DNA from: Devosia riboflavina
GTDB taxonomy: Bacteria > Pseudomonadota > Alphaproteobacteria > Rhizobiales > Devosiaceae
Assembly: GCF_000743575.1 (NCBI RefSeq)
Contig: NZ_JQGC01000030.1
Location: forward strand, 52,395-116,394
Direction of reading: 5' to 3'
DNA: 64,000 bases
Shown: piece by piece, positions 1 to 8,640 of the stretch
How the letters are laid out: every line of letters starts with the position of its first letter
Numbering within the stretch: the stretch's first letter is position 1
The notes under the pieces: model-generated
Told to the model about the DNA's origin: nothing
The model's database searches: none
What the model saw: only the letters and a program-made list of their open reading frames with translations
Program-made: the position numbers and the translations under genes

Positions 1-983
1 GGGGCGAGATAGTCGGCGGCCATGTCGATCCATTCCGCAAGGGTCGGATTGGCTTCGTCGTGGAGCTTTTGGATGTCGTCCACCGTGGCGGCATAGATGC
101 CGGCCATGGCGAGGCGTTCGCGCAGGGCAAAGACCGAGACGAAGCGTTCCAAGGCGCCGGCGGGCCCGTAATGAACCTTGCCCTTGCGGGGGACGAGGCC
201 GACATGGCCGATTTCGCCGGCATTGCCGAAGGCGCCGCGGAGGGGCCGGCCTTCCTGGATGACGCCGAGGCCGAGGCCGACGCCGAAATAGAGGTAGCAA
301 AAGCTGCCAAGCTGGCGGCCGGCGCCATAAAGGCGTTCGCCGACGACGGCAGCGGTGGCGTCGTTTTCGACGACGACATGCTGGCCGGTGGCCTTGGCAA
401 AGAGGGCTGCGGCATCGACGCCGGTCCAGCCGGGGAGCGTGGCGGGACCCACCGAGCTCATGCCTTCGACTTCAAAGGGGCCGGGCATGACGACGCCGAT
501 GCCAAGCAGTTTGCTGCGGTCGACGCCAAGCGAGGCTTCGAGGCGCTGGACTTCGGCCGTCACCCTGTCGGGGACAGTGTCCGGGCCCGTGGCTTCCAAT
601 GGCAGGATGGATTTGGCGCGGACGCCGCCCGAGAGATCGAGGAGGGCGGTGACCATGTGGTCGGCGGCGATTTCGACGCCGGCGGTCAAGGGGCCATTGG
701 GATTGACGGCGAACTGGATGGGCGGCTGGCCGCGGCCGGAGCGCAGGCGCCCGAGTTCGACGAGAAGGCCTTCTTCGAGGAGTTCATCGACGATATTGGC
801 GACAGCCTGGGGCGTGAGCTGGGCGCGGCGGGCGATCTCGGTGCGGCCGAGATGTTCGTGGAAGCGGATGACCTCGAGCACCACGCGCCGGTTATGCGCG
901 CGGTTGCGCTCGGGATTGGACCCGATGGCCACACGCTGACGAAGCTCTTTCTTGCTGCGGCCGTTCAATTCGTTGCCTCCCAT
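1..983 (-). CDS. ROK family transcriptional regulator (3' end outside window)
   Basis: Translating the minus strand gives an N-terminal winged helix-turn-helix (about residues 15-75), then a ROK sugar-kinase-like domain with an ENDATA motif and GEIGH. ROK regulators such as NagC and Mlc repress sugar uptake genes and are released by a sugar ligand. The usual CxCGxxGC zinc cluster after GEIGH is replaced: here it reads GKVHYGPAGALE, with no cysteine. About 327 codons lie in the window and the C-terminus runs off the left edge. The gene is divergent from a sugar ABC operon that it probably controls. A TTG six codons downstream, preceded by GGAGG, is an equally good start (968). Confidence 0.85.
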   Translation of the reverse strand, partial: MGGNELNGRSKKELRQRVAIGSNPERNRAHNRRVVLEVIRFHEHLGRTEIARRAQLTPQAVANIVDELLEEGLLVELGRLRSGRGQPPIQFAVNPNGPLTAGVEIAADHMVTALLDLSGGVRAKSILPLEATGPDTVPDRVTAEVQRLEASLGVDRSKLLGIGVVMPGPFEVEGMSSVGPATLPGWTGVDAAALFAKATGQHVVVENDATAAVVGERLYGAGRQLGSFCYLYFGVGLGLGVIQEGRPLRGAFGNAGEIGHVGLVPRKGKVHYGPAGALERFVSVFALRERLAMAGIYAATVDDIQKLHDEANPTLAEWIDMAADYLA

Positions 984-1054
984 ACGTCTGGCTAGCACGG
1001 CAATGGAGGAGGAGACTAGCCGGGGAACAAGATAACGCAAGTAGATTATGTTAT

Positions 1055-1070
1055 TGACAAGCCACTGTCA
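1055..1070. promoter_or_regulatory. Inverted repeat between ROK gene and sugar operon, candidate operator
   Basis: TGACA, six bases, then TGTCA form a perfect inverted repeat in the divergent intergenic region, and TTGACA at 1054-1059 could be a -35 box. A ROK operator here would fit the divergent layout. No second copy was seen in the window, so the assignment is inference. Confidence 0.35.
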
Positions 1071-1162
1071 CATATTGGACGTTGGGGTCCTGTCAGGCGG
1101 CGTGGGCCGTGTTTTGGCATGAGAGAGCTGTCGGAGGGTCGACGCTCCAAAGGAGGGACTTT

Positions 1163-2398
1163 ATGCGTAAGGCATATGTGGCCGGGCTTGCAGCCGGCAT
1201 CAGCTTCATCGCAATGGGCGCTGCCCAGGCCGTGGAAATCGAATATTGGCAGTATGTCTTCGACAGCCGCGTCCAGGCCATGGACCAGCTCATCGAGAAA
1301 TTCGAAGCTGCGAACCCGGACATCACCGTCAAGCAGACCACTTTCCCCTATGCGGACTACCAGACGCGCGTTGTCGCCGCCAAGGTTGCCGGCCAGGGTC
1401 CGGACGTGGTGCAGTTGTTCTACGGCTGGACCGACCAGTTCGTGAATGGCGGCCTGATCCAGCCGCTTGATCCGGCCGTGTTCCCGCATGCCGAAATTGA
1501 ATCCGAATTCTTCCCGATCGTTTCGGCGATGAAGCGCGGCGACGACTATTACGGCCTGCCGACCGCCGTGCGTTCGCTGGCCCTGTTCTACAACAAGGCC
1601 CTGCTCGACGAAGCCGGTGTGCAGCCGCCGAACACGCTCGACGAACTGCTGGCGGTTGCCGAAGCCACCACCAAGCGCGATGGCAGCGGCAATATCACCT
1701 CTGCCGGCATCACCATGGACATGGCGGGCCAGGATCACCACTGGTGGCGCGAAGTGCTGATCCGCCAGAATGGCGGCGTGCCTTATGACGCCGAAGGCAA
1801 TGTTGCCTATAACGACGCTGCCGGCGCTGCCGCACTGAAGTTCTACACCGATCTCCAGACCGAAAAGAATGTGGGTCTCGTGGGCTTCATGGATGAAGGC
1901 CAGGCTGCGTTCCGCGCAGGTCTTGCTGCCCTGACCATCGATGGCACGTTCCGTCTCGGCGCTTTCGCCGACAACCCGTTCGAATGGGGCGTGGTGGAAC
2001 TGCCGGCTGACGCCAATGGTCTGCGCTCGAACTATTCGAGCTATTTCGCCAATGGTATCGGCGCGACCGCACAGGGCGAAGAACTCGTCGCGGCGCAGAA
2101 GTTCCTCCAGTACATTTCCTCGCCTGAAGCGATGGAAATCTGGCTGAACACGGTCGGCGAACTGCCGGCGCGCCGTGAAGTGGCCCTGACCGAGGCGAAC
2201 CTGGCGGATCCGATCCGCGGGCCGTTCCTCAAGGGTCTCGAATACGCCCAGACCACCCAGTTCTATGACGAAGCCGCGCAGCGCCAGACCGCCATCGACA
2301 TGGTCAACCGCGTGCTGCTCGAAGGTCAGTCGATCGAAGACTCGATCGCCCAGGCGGCTGCGGCCGAACAGGCGATCATCGATCAGGGCCGTCAGTAA
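1163..2398 (+). CDS. Sugar ABC transporter substrate-binding protein
   Basis: A 411-residue family 1 extracellular solute-binding protein. A Sec signal peptide covers residues 1-23, ending AQA before VEIEYWQY. The mature part reads like MalE/UgpB-type proteins (FEAANPDITVKQTTF, GPDVVQLFYGW). The ATG at 1163 is chosen over upstream in-frame starts because AGGAGGG lies just before it and a clean signal peptide follows. It captures the substrate in the periplasm for the permeases encoded next. A stem-loop separates it from the permease genes, as is common where the binding protein is made in excess. The ligand cannot be read from sequence; neighbours suggest an amino-sugar-like compound. Confidence 0.9.
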   Translation: MRKAYVAGLAAGISFIAMGAAQAVEIEYWQYVFDSRVQAMDQLIEKFEAANPDITVKQTTFPYADYQTRVVAAKVAGQGPDVVQLFYGWTDQFVNGGLIQPLDPAVFPHAEIESEFFPIVSAMKRGDDYYGLPTAVRSLALFYNKALLDEAGVQPPNTLDELLAVAEATTKRDGSGNITSAGITMDMAGQDHHWWREVLIRQNGGVPYDAEGNVAYNDAAGAAALKFYTDLQTEKNVGLVGFMDEGQAAFRAGLAALTIDGTFRLGAFADNPFEWGVVELPADANGLRSNYSSYFANGIGATAQGEELVAAQKFLQYISSPEAMEIWLNTVGELPARREVALTEANLADPIRGPFLKGLEYAQTTQFYDEAAQRQTAIDMVNRVLLEGQSIEDSIAQAAAAEQAIIDQGRQ

Positions 2399-2443
2399 GG
2401 GACTAGCTCTTCAGGAGCTCGAACTTCGCCACGACACGGACTG

Positions 2444-2467
2444 TCACCCCGGCCTTCGCCGGGGTGA
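2444..2467. repeat. Perfect stem-loop between binding-protein and permease genes
   Basis: TCACCCCGGC, a CTTC loop and GCCGGGGTGA form a 10-bp perfect stem with no T-run after it. It resembles the CCCCGGC-type palindrome at 17250-17319. In this position it could stabilise the upstream message or lower read-through into the permease genes. Confidence 0.6.
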
Positions 2468-2525
2468 TTGCCGGTGATATTTTGGCGCTTCGGAAACTCC
2501 CTGGCATCTCATCGCAGGAGCGAAC

Positions 2526-3458
2526 ATGGCGTCGGCGAACGCACTTCCACAGACAGGCCCGGTTCGCTTCTGGGACCGTCTGAATATCAGCACCAAGCGG
2601 GTCATCTGGGCCTGGGCGTTTCTCGCCGTGCCGATCATCTTTTATGCGGGCATCCGCTTTTACCCGACATTCCAGGCGTTCTGGCTGTCCCTCACCAATT
2701 GGGACCTGCTGCGGCCGGCCCAATTCATCGGTTTTGCGAACTATCAGAAAATGTTCGCGGACCCGATCTTCTGGAAAGTGTTCCAGAACACGTTTCTGTA
2801 CCTGATCATCGGCACGCCGGTGAGCCTCGTGGTCTCCTTCGTAATCGCCTACTATCTCGATCGCGTGAAGCTCATGCACGGCTTTATCCGCGCCCTTTAC
2901 TTCCTGCCGTTCCTCACCACGGCCGCGGCCATGGGTTGGGTCTGGCGCTGGTTCTACCAGCCGGTGCCGATCGGGGTGATCAACGGCTTTTTGTCCTCCA
3001 TCGGGATTGCGCAGCAGCCATTCCTGCGCTCGGTCGATCAGGCGCTGTTTTCTATTCTGATCCCGGCGATCTGGGCGGGGCTGGGCTTCCAGATCATCAT
3101 ATTCATGGCGGGTCTGCGCGCCATTCCCAATACCTTTTATGAGGCGGCCAAGATCGACGGGCTGGGGGATTGGGCGATCCTGCGCAAGATCACCATTCCG
3201 CTCTTGAAGCCGACCACCGTGTTCCTCGTGGTGTTCTCCTCCATCGGGTTCCTGCGCATCTTCGACCAGGTCTACAACATGACCACCAATGATCCCGGCG
3301 GGCCGCTCAATGCGACCAAGCCCCTGGTGCTCATGATCTACCAGACCGCCTTTTCATCCTACCAGATGGGCTATGCCGCAGCGCAGACCGTGGTGCTTTT
3401 CACCATCCTGCTCATCGTGTCCCTGCTCCAGCTCTATGTGCTGAGGGAAAAGAAATGA
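2526..3458 (+). CDS. Sugar ABC transporter permease (MalF-type)
   Basis: A 310-residue inner-membrane permease with about six hydrophobic segments. The EAA loop that contacts the ATPase is at about residues 206-228 (EAAKIDGLGDWAILRKITIP). An AGGAG precedes the ATG. It forms the translocation channel with the next permease. Its stop overlaps the next start by four bases (ATGA), so the two are translationally coupled. Confidence 0.92.
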   Translation: MASANALPQTGPVRFWDRLNISTKRVIWAWAFLAVPIIFYAGIRFYPTFQAFWLSLTNWDLLRPAQFIGFANYQKMFADPIFWKVFQNTFLYLIIGTPVSLVVSFVIAYYLDRVKLMHGFIRALYFLPFLTTAAAMGWVWRWFYQPVPIGVINGFLSSIGIAQQPFLRSVDQALFSILIPAIWAGLGFQIIIFMAGLRAIPNTFYEAAKIDGLGDWAILRKITIPLLKPTTVFLVVFSSIGFLRIFDQVYNMTTNDPGGPLNATKPLVLMIYQTAFSSYQMGYAAAQTVVLFTILLIVSLLQLYVLREKK

Positions 3459-4309
3459 CCATGGCCTCGACCAAAGAGCTGGCGGCCAATAGCCGCGATA
3501 TCCGCCCCGGCCGCATCATTGCCTGGACCCTGCTGCTGATCGGCGGGCTCATCATGATCACGCCGCTGCTGTTCATGTTTTCGACCTCGCTGAAGACGTC
3601 GGGCCAGGTCTATGACTTGCGCTTGATCCCGGCGGCGCCGACGCTCGACAACTATATAAAAGTGCTGGGCGATGGCCGCTTCATGCAGTGGTTCTTCAAC
3701 TCCACGCTGATCGCCGTTACCGTGACGATCTCGAACGTGTTCTTCGACAGTCTCGTCGGCTACACGCTGGCCAAGTTCGAGTTCCGCGGCCGGTATTTTA
3801 TTTTTCTCGCTATCCTCTCGACCTTGATGATCCCCACGGAAATGCTCGTCATTCCCTGGTATCTGATGTCGAGCCAGTTGGGTTGGTTGAACTCCTACTG
3901 GGGCATCATGTTCCCCGGCATGATGACGGCCTTCGGTACCTTCCTGATGAAGCAGTTCTTCGAAGGCGTGCCGAACGACTTCCTTGAAGCGGCACGTGTC
4001 GATGGGCTCAACGAATTCACCATCTGGTGGAAGATCGCCATGCCAATGGTGGTGCCGGCAATCTCGGCCCTCGCTATCTTCACCTTCCTCGGCAACTGGA
4101 CGGCGTTCTTCTGGCCGCTGATCGTTACGACCTCCAAGGAGCTCTATACGCTGCCTGTCGGCATTTCGAGTTTCTCGGCTGAGGCCTCCATCCAGTGGGA
4201 GCTGATCATGACCGGGGCCGCCATCGGCACCATTCCGACGCTCCTCGTCTTCCTTCTCCTGCAGCGCTACATCGTCCGTGGCGTGATGCTAGCCGGCCTC
4301 AAGGGTTAA
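3455..4309 (+). CDS. Sugar ABC transporter permease (MalG-type)
   Basis: The second permease of the importer, 284 residues with about six membrane segments and an EAA loop near residues 178-200 (EAARVDGLNEFTIWWKIAMP). It overlaps the previous gene by four bases. The C-terminus ends in RGVMLAGLKG, a typical MalG-like ending. Three bases separate it from the lyase-like gene, so all are probably on one transcript. Confidence 0.92.
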   Translation: MTMASTKELAANSRDIRPGRIIAWTLLLIGGLIMITPLLFMFSTSLKTSGQVYDLRLIPAAPTLDNYIKVLGDGRFMQWFFNSTLIAVTVTISNVFFDSLVGYTLAKFEFRGRYFIFLAILSTLMIPTEMLVIPWYLMSSQLGWLNSYWGIMFPGMMTAFGTFLMKQFFEGVPNDFLEAARVDGLNEFTIWWKIAMPMVVPAISALAIFTFLGNWTAFFWPLIVTTSKELYTLPVGISSFSAEASIQWELIMTGAAIGTIPTLLVFLLLQRYIVRGVMLAGLKG

Positions 4310-4312
4310 GCC

Positions 4313-5821
4313 ATGACCGATCCACGTTCTGCCGATCAGTCGGTCTTTCCCGATCCGGTCTACAAGGAAACCGTGCTGGCGCCGTTGTTCGATGGCGCCA
4401 AGGACCACCATGTCGAAGGTTTTCGGGCCATCGACCGGGCCCATCTGGTGATGCTCACCGAGACTGGTATTTTGGAAGCCGGGCAGGCGCGCGACATTGC
4501 CGTGGCGCTCGATAGCATCGATGCCGAGATTGATCCCAGCAAGCTCGTCTATACGGGTGAGGTGGAGGACTTCTTCTTCCTCATCGAGAAGGAATTGAAG
4601 AAGCGCGTCGGGCCCGATCTCGGGGGGCGCCTCCATACGGCACGCTCGCGCAACGATATCGACCATACGCTCTTCAAGCTCGGGCTGCGGGAGCGGCTGA
4701 ATGTCCTGATCGGCAAGGCGCTGAAACTGCATGCAACGCTGATCGAAGCGGCGGAGCGTGAGAAGGATACGCTCATCGTTGCCTATACCCATGGGCAGCC
4801 GGCGCAGCCGACAACCTTTGGGCACTATCTCTCGGCGATCGTTGAGTTCGTTGGGCGCGATATCGAGCGGCTGTTTGAGGCCTATCGGATCGTCGAGCTT
4901 TCTCCCATGGGCGCGGCAGCCATCACCACGACGGGCTTTCCGACGGATCGGGCGCGGGTGGCGGAACTCTTGGGCTTTGCGGCGCCGCTGCAGAATTCTT
5001 ATTCCTGCATCGCCGGGGTGGACTACATCACGTCCACTTATTCGGCCATCGAGCTGATGTTCCTGCATCTCGGGCGTCCGATCCAGGATTTCCAGGTGTG
5101 GACCAGCTTTGAGGTGGGGCAGATCTATGTGCCCAATAGCCTCGTGCAGATTTCATCGATCATGCCGCAGAAGCGTAATCCCGTGCCGATCGAACATTTG
5201 CGGCATCTGGCGAGCCAGACGGCTGGGCGGGCGCAGGCCATGCTCACGGTGATGCACAATACGCCCTTCACCGACATGAATGACAGCGAGGGCGAAACGC
5301 AGGCCATGGGCTATCAGGCCTTTGCCTCGGCCTATCGTGTGCTCGACCTGTTGGCCGCTTTGGTGCAGCAGATTCGCATCGATCCCAAGCGCGTGCGGGA
5401 CAATATTTCGCGCTCGTGCATTACCATTACGGAACTGGCTGACTCGCTCGTGCGTCGGGAAGGGCTTTCCTTCCGCGAGGGGCATGAGATTGCGGCATCC
5501 GTTGCCAAGGCCGTGGTGGCTATGGGAGGCGATCTCGTCACCGATGGATATGCACCGTTCACTGCCGCTTTCGAGCAGGCGACCGGACGACGTTCGACGC
5601 TTGATGAAGCGAGCTTCGCCGAAATCGTCTCGCCGGAATATTTCGTCGCCGTGCGTACCCGCTTTGGCGGGCCGGCGCCCGAGCCGCTGAATGCGGCCAT
5701 TGCCGGTTACCGGCAGGACGCTGCGCGACTTGCCGACACTCATGGAAAAATACTGCGCCGCCAGGTTGATGCCGCGCGCATGCTCAAGGAGCGCTTCGGC
5801 GCATTGAAGGGAACCGTCTAA
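4313..5821 (+). CDS. Argininosuccinate lyase-like enzyme (fumarase/aspartase superfamily)
   Basis: A 502-residue member of the superfamily that eliminates fumarate or a similar product from C-N or C-O bonded substrates. Visible motifs are HTARSRND (about 108-115), THGQPAQP (about 159-166, catalytic His region) and SSIMPQKRNP (about 281-290, mobile loop with the catalytic Ser). It is some 40 residues longer than usual ArgH, and several positions differ from the ArgH pattern (GRSRND, THLQxAQP). It lies inside a sugar ABC operon between permease and ATPase, far from any arginine gene. A catabolic lyase acting on the imported compound is therefore more likely than arginine biosynthesis. That role is inference. 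Confidence 0.8.
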   Translation: MTDPRSADQSVFPDPVYKETVLAPLFDGAKDHHVEGFRAIDRAHLVMLTETGILEAGQARDIAVALDSIDAEIDPSKLVYTGEVEDFFFLIEKELKKRVGPDLGGRLHTARSRNDIDHTLFKLGLRERLNVLIGKALKLHATLIEAAEREKDTLIVAYTHGQPAQPTTFGHYLSAIVEFVGRDIERLFEAYRIVELSPMGAAAITTTGFPTDRARVAELLGFAAPLQNSYSCIAGVDYITSTYSAIELMFLHLGRPIQDFQVWTSFEVGQIYVPNSLVQISSIMPQKRNPVPIEHLRHLASQTAGRAQAMLTVMHNTPFTDMNDSEGETQAMGYQAFASAYRVLDLLAALVQQIRIDPKRVRDNISRSCITITELADSLVRREGLSFREGHEIAASVAKAVVAMGGDLVTDGYAPFTAAFEQATGRRSTLDEASFAEIVSPEYFVAVRTRFGGPAPEPLNAAIAGYRQDAARLADTHGKILRRQVDAARMLKERFGALKGTV

Positions 5822-6888
5822 TGGCCAAGATCGAACTGCAGAAACTGGTCAAGGAATACGGCAAGACCCGCGCCGTGCATGGCATTGACCTCACCATCGA
5901 GGACGGCGAGTTTGTGGTGTTCGTGGGCCCTTCGGGCTGCGGCAAATCGACGACGCTGCGCATGATCGCCGGGCTCGAGGATATTTCGGGCGGCAATCTT
6001 CTTATCGGCGGCGAGGTGGTGAACCAGCGCGAGCCCAAGCAGCGCAATATCGCCATGGTGTTCCAGAACTACGCCATCTATCCGCACATGACCGTGGGCC
6101 AGAATATCGGCTTTGGTCTCTATACTTCGAAGCTGTCGAAGGCCGAGAAGCAGAAGCGGATCGAGGAAACCGGCAAGATTCTGGGCCTTGAAAAACTGCT
6201 CGATCGTCGTCCGGCGGCGCTTTCGGGTGGGCAGCGCCAGCGCGTTGCCATTGGACGCGCCATGGTGCGCGATCCGGCGGCTTTCCTCTTTGACGAACCG
6301 CTTTCCAATCTCGACGCGCAATTGCGTTCGCAAATGCGCATGGAGATCAAGAGCCTCCATCGCCGGCTTGGGACCACTATCGTCTATGTGACGCATGACC
6401 AGGTGGAAGCCATGACCATGGCTGACAAGATCGTCGTCATGCGCGACGGCAATATCCTGCAGGTGGGGTCGCCGACCGATCTTTATGAGAACCCGGTCGA
6501 TGTGTTTACCGCGCGCTTTATCGGCAGCCCGTCGATGAACATGGTTGAGGGCACGATCTCCGGCGGCAATCTGTCTGTAGATGGGGCCGCGATTTCGGGT
6601 CTGACTTTGCCGGCGCATGAGGGGAAGGCGCTGATCGGCGTTCGTCCGCATGACCTCGTTGTCGGCGAGGCGGCTGGCGCGGGGCTTTCGGCTTCGGGCA
6701 CGGTCGAGGCGGTGGAGCCGCTGGGCTCGGAAACGCTGGTGCACCTCAATGTGGGCAAGGCGCAGGTCATTGCCACCGCGCCCGGCCGCGTCGTGCCCGC
6801 CATCGGGAGCACGGTGTCGGTACATGCCGGCGCCGGGTCGCTCTATCTCTTCGATGCCGTCAGCGAAAAGGCTCTGGGCCGCGCATGA
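5821..6888 (+). CDS. Sugar ABC transporter ATP-binding protein (MalK/UgpC-type)
   Basis: A 355-residue ATPase that drives the importer. Walker A GPSGCGKST is at 36-44, signature LSGGQ at 134-138, Walker B LFDEP near 156-160, and the switch histidine is in YVTHDQ. A C-terminal TOBE-like domain (GVRPHDL) follows, typical of the carbohydrate CUT1 group. The start overlaps the lyase stop by one base (TAATG), and its own stop overlaps the kinase start by four. Confidence 0.95.
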   Translation: MAKIELQKLVKEYGKTRAVHGIDLTIEDGEFVVFVGPSGCGKSTTLRMIAGLEDISGGNLLIGGEVVNQREPKQRNIAMVFQNYAIYPHMTVGQNIGFGLYTSKLSKAEKQKRIEETGKILGLEKLLDRRPAALSGGQRQRVAIGRAMVRDPAAFLFDEPLSNLDAQLRSQMRMEIKSLHRRLGTTIVYVTHDQVEAMTMADKIVVMRDGNILQVGSPTDLYENPVDVFTARFIGSPSMNMVEGTISGGNLSVDGAAISGLTLPAHEGKALIGVRPHDLVVGEAAGAGLSASGTVEAVEPLGSETLVHLNVGKAQVIATAPGRVVPAIGSTVSVHAGAGSLYLFDAVSEKALGRA

Positions 6889-7784
6889 CATCTTCTCTTC
6901 CACGCGCCGGGGCTGTGCTCAATCTCGGCCGCATCTATTGCGACATGGTGTTTCGCGGGCTCGACGGTATGCCTCAATTGGGGCGTGAGCTCTTTGCCCG
7001 CGATTTTGCCATTACGCCGGGCGGCGGTGCGCTGATTACGGCGGCGCATCTGGCAGCACTTGGCCGCCATTCGGCGCTGCTGGCACGCTTTGGTACCGAT
7101 GCGCTGTCTTCGGCACTGTCCGAGCAGATCGATGAACTGGGGCTCGACCTGCAGTTTCTCGATCGGCACGAGACGGCGGGGCCGCAGTTGACGGTGGTCA
7201 TGGTGCATGATGGGGATCGTGCATTCCTGTCGCGCCGGGCTGGCCATGCGCGGCCGGCTGGGTTCGAGGCCGCGGTCGCGTCTCCCGAGGCGGCGCATCT
7301 GCATATTGCCGAATATGCGACGCTGCATGAAATGCCCGATGCCATTGCCAGGGCTAAAAGCCATGGGCTGACGGTGTCGCTCGATCCGAGTTGGGACGAT
7401 GCGCTGATCCGCGATCCCCTGTTCTTCGAGCGGGCGGCGGGGACCGATATTTTCCTCCCCAATATGGAAGAGGCGGAGGCGCTCACCGGCAAGAGCGATC
7501 CCGGCGCGGCGCTGGCTATCTTGCAACGGCACTTTCCCATCGTGGCGCTGAAGCGTGGCGGCGAAGGCGCCATTCTGGCGGCGGATGGGGTGATCATCGA
7601 TCTGCCCAGCCCGCGCGTCGAGGTCGTGGATACGACCGGGGCGGGCGATGCCTTCAATGCCGGCTTCCTGCATGCCTGGCTCAATGGCGCGGACAATCGC
7701 ACCGCCTTGATGGCTGCCATCGAGGCCGGCACCCGTTCGGTTCAGGCCTCGGGCGGCACCGGCAGCATTCGCAGCGCGAGCTGA
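6885..7784 (+). CDS. PfkB family sugar kinase
   Basis: A 299-residue ribokinase-superfamily kinase. The C-terminal PfkB signature DTTGAGDAFNAGF is at about 249-261 with the catalytic Asp in GAGD, and a glycine-rich region (ITPGGGALITAAHLAALG) lies near residues 42-60. It probably phosphorylates the imported or released sugar in the cytoplasm. Translational coupling to the ATPase (ATGA overlap) and nagB immediately downstream point to a phosphorylated amino sugar as product. The substrate is unknown. Confidence 0.9.
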   Translation: MTSSLPRAGAVLNLGRIYCDMVFRGLDGMPQLGRELFARDFAITPGGGALITAAHLAALGRHSALLARFGTDALSSALSEQIDELGLDLQFLDRHETAGPQLTVVMVHDGDRAFLSRRAGHARPAGFEAAVASPEAAHLHIAEYATLHEMPDAIARAKSHGLTVSLDPSWDDALIRDPLFFERAAGTDIFLPNMEEAEALTGKSDPGAALAILQRHFPIVALKRGGEGAILAADGVIIDLPSPRVEVVDTTGAGDAFNAGFLHAWLNGADNRTALMAAIEAGTRSVQASGGTGSIRSAS

Positions 7785-7805
7785 CTCTTTTCTTCATAGA
7801 GACCC

Positions 7806-8555
7806 ATGATCAAAGCTCAATTTCAGGTTTTTGTCTCGCCGGAGGCAGTGGCTGAGGCGGTTGCCGCCCATATCGCCGAAGTGGTTCGGGCGCGTCCGGA
7901 GACGGTGCTTGGGCTTGCCACCGGCAAGACCTTTGTGCCGATCTATGAGGCCCTGGTGCGGGTGAGCGTCGAGACGGGGCTCTCGTTTGCGGAGGCGTCA
8001 AGCTTCAATCTCGACGAATATGTCGGGCTGGCACCAAACCATCCCGCTTCGTTCCGGCGCTATATGGAGGAGAATTTCTTCCGCCATGTCGATCTGCCGG
8101 CCGAGCGAGCACTGTTGCCTGAGGCCGATGGCGATGCGGCAGCGGCGTGCCTTGCTTATGAAGCGGCGATTGTCGCCCGCGGCGGGATTGATGTGCAGTT
8201 GCTCGGTATCGGGCGCAATGGCCATATCGGGTTCAACGAGCCGGGCTCGGCCTTCGATGGCCGCACGCAGGTGGCGAAGCTGACGCCATCCACCATTGCC
8301 GCCAATACCAGCGATTTCCCGCCGGGCGAGGTGCCGCCGCCGGAAGCGATCACCATGGGAATAGGAACCATTCTGGAGGCGCGTGAAATCGTGCTGGTGG
8401 CGACGGGCGCCGGCAAGGCCGAAGCCCTGGCCCGGGCGTTTCTGGCGCCGCCGGATGAGACTTGTCCGGCTTCAGCCCTGCAGCGGCATGGTCACGTGAC
8501 CGTGTTCTGCGACGAGGCGGCTTTTGCGGGGATGGGCCACCAGGCAAAGGCGTGA
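7806..8555 (+). CDS. nagB: Glucosamine-6-phosphate deaminase
   Basis: A 249-residue NagB-type aldose-ketose isomerase/deaminase, which converts glucosamine 6-phosphate to fructose 6-phosphate and ammonium. Visible motifs are NLDEYVGL (Asp70 matches the base of E. coli NagB) and GRNGHIGFNEP (about 136-146, catalytic His and Glu). Asn replaces the E. coli Asp before GHI, as in some other NagB proteins. No NagA deacetylase accompanies it, so the operon probably does not use N-acetylglucosamine in the standard way. It is the last clear member of the operon. Confidence 0.9.
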   Translation: MIKAQFQVFVSPEAVAEAVAAHIAEVVRARPETVLGLATGKTFVPIYEALVRVSVETGLSFAEASSFNLDEYVGLAPNHPASFRRYMEENFFRHVDLPAERALLPEADGDAAAACLAYEAAIVARGGIDVQLLGIGRNGHIGFNEPGSAFDGRTQVAKLTPSTIAANTSDFPPGEVPPPEAITMGIGTILEAREIVLVATGAGKAEALARAFLAPPDETCPASALQRHGHVTVFCDEAAFAGMGHQAKA

Positions 8556-8640
8556 GTTAGCGGCGCGTTTACCAAGCCGTCTCAAGGTGGCAGGGCTGCG
8601 GAAGCGGCGATCTGTTTCCCAAAGACGAGGCCGAAGCGCG

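Noticed and set aside
60..995. 311-codon plus-strand frame at the left edge
   Set aside because: The opposite strand encodes a ROK regulator with a clear helix-turn-helix and ENDATA motif, which runs off the window.
1054..1082. Standard sigma-70 promoter for the sugar operon
   Set aside because: TTGACA is present but no acceptable -10 box lies 16-18 bases downstream.
4313..5821. Annotation as the arginine biosynthesis gene argH
   Set aside because: Family motifs are present, but gene context and extra length argue for a catabolic paralogue, so no symbol was given.
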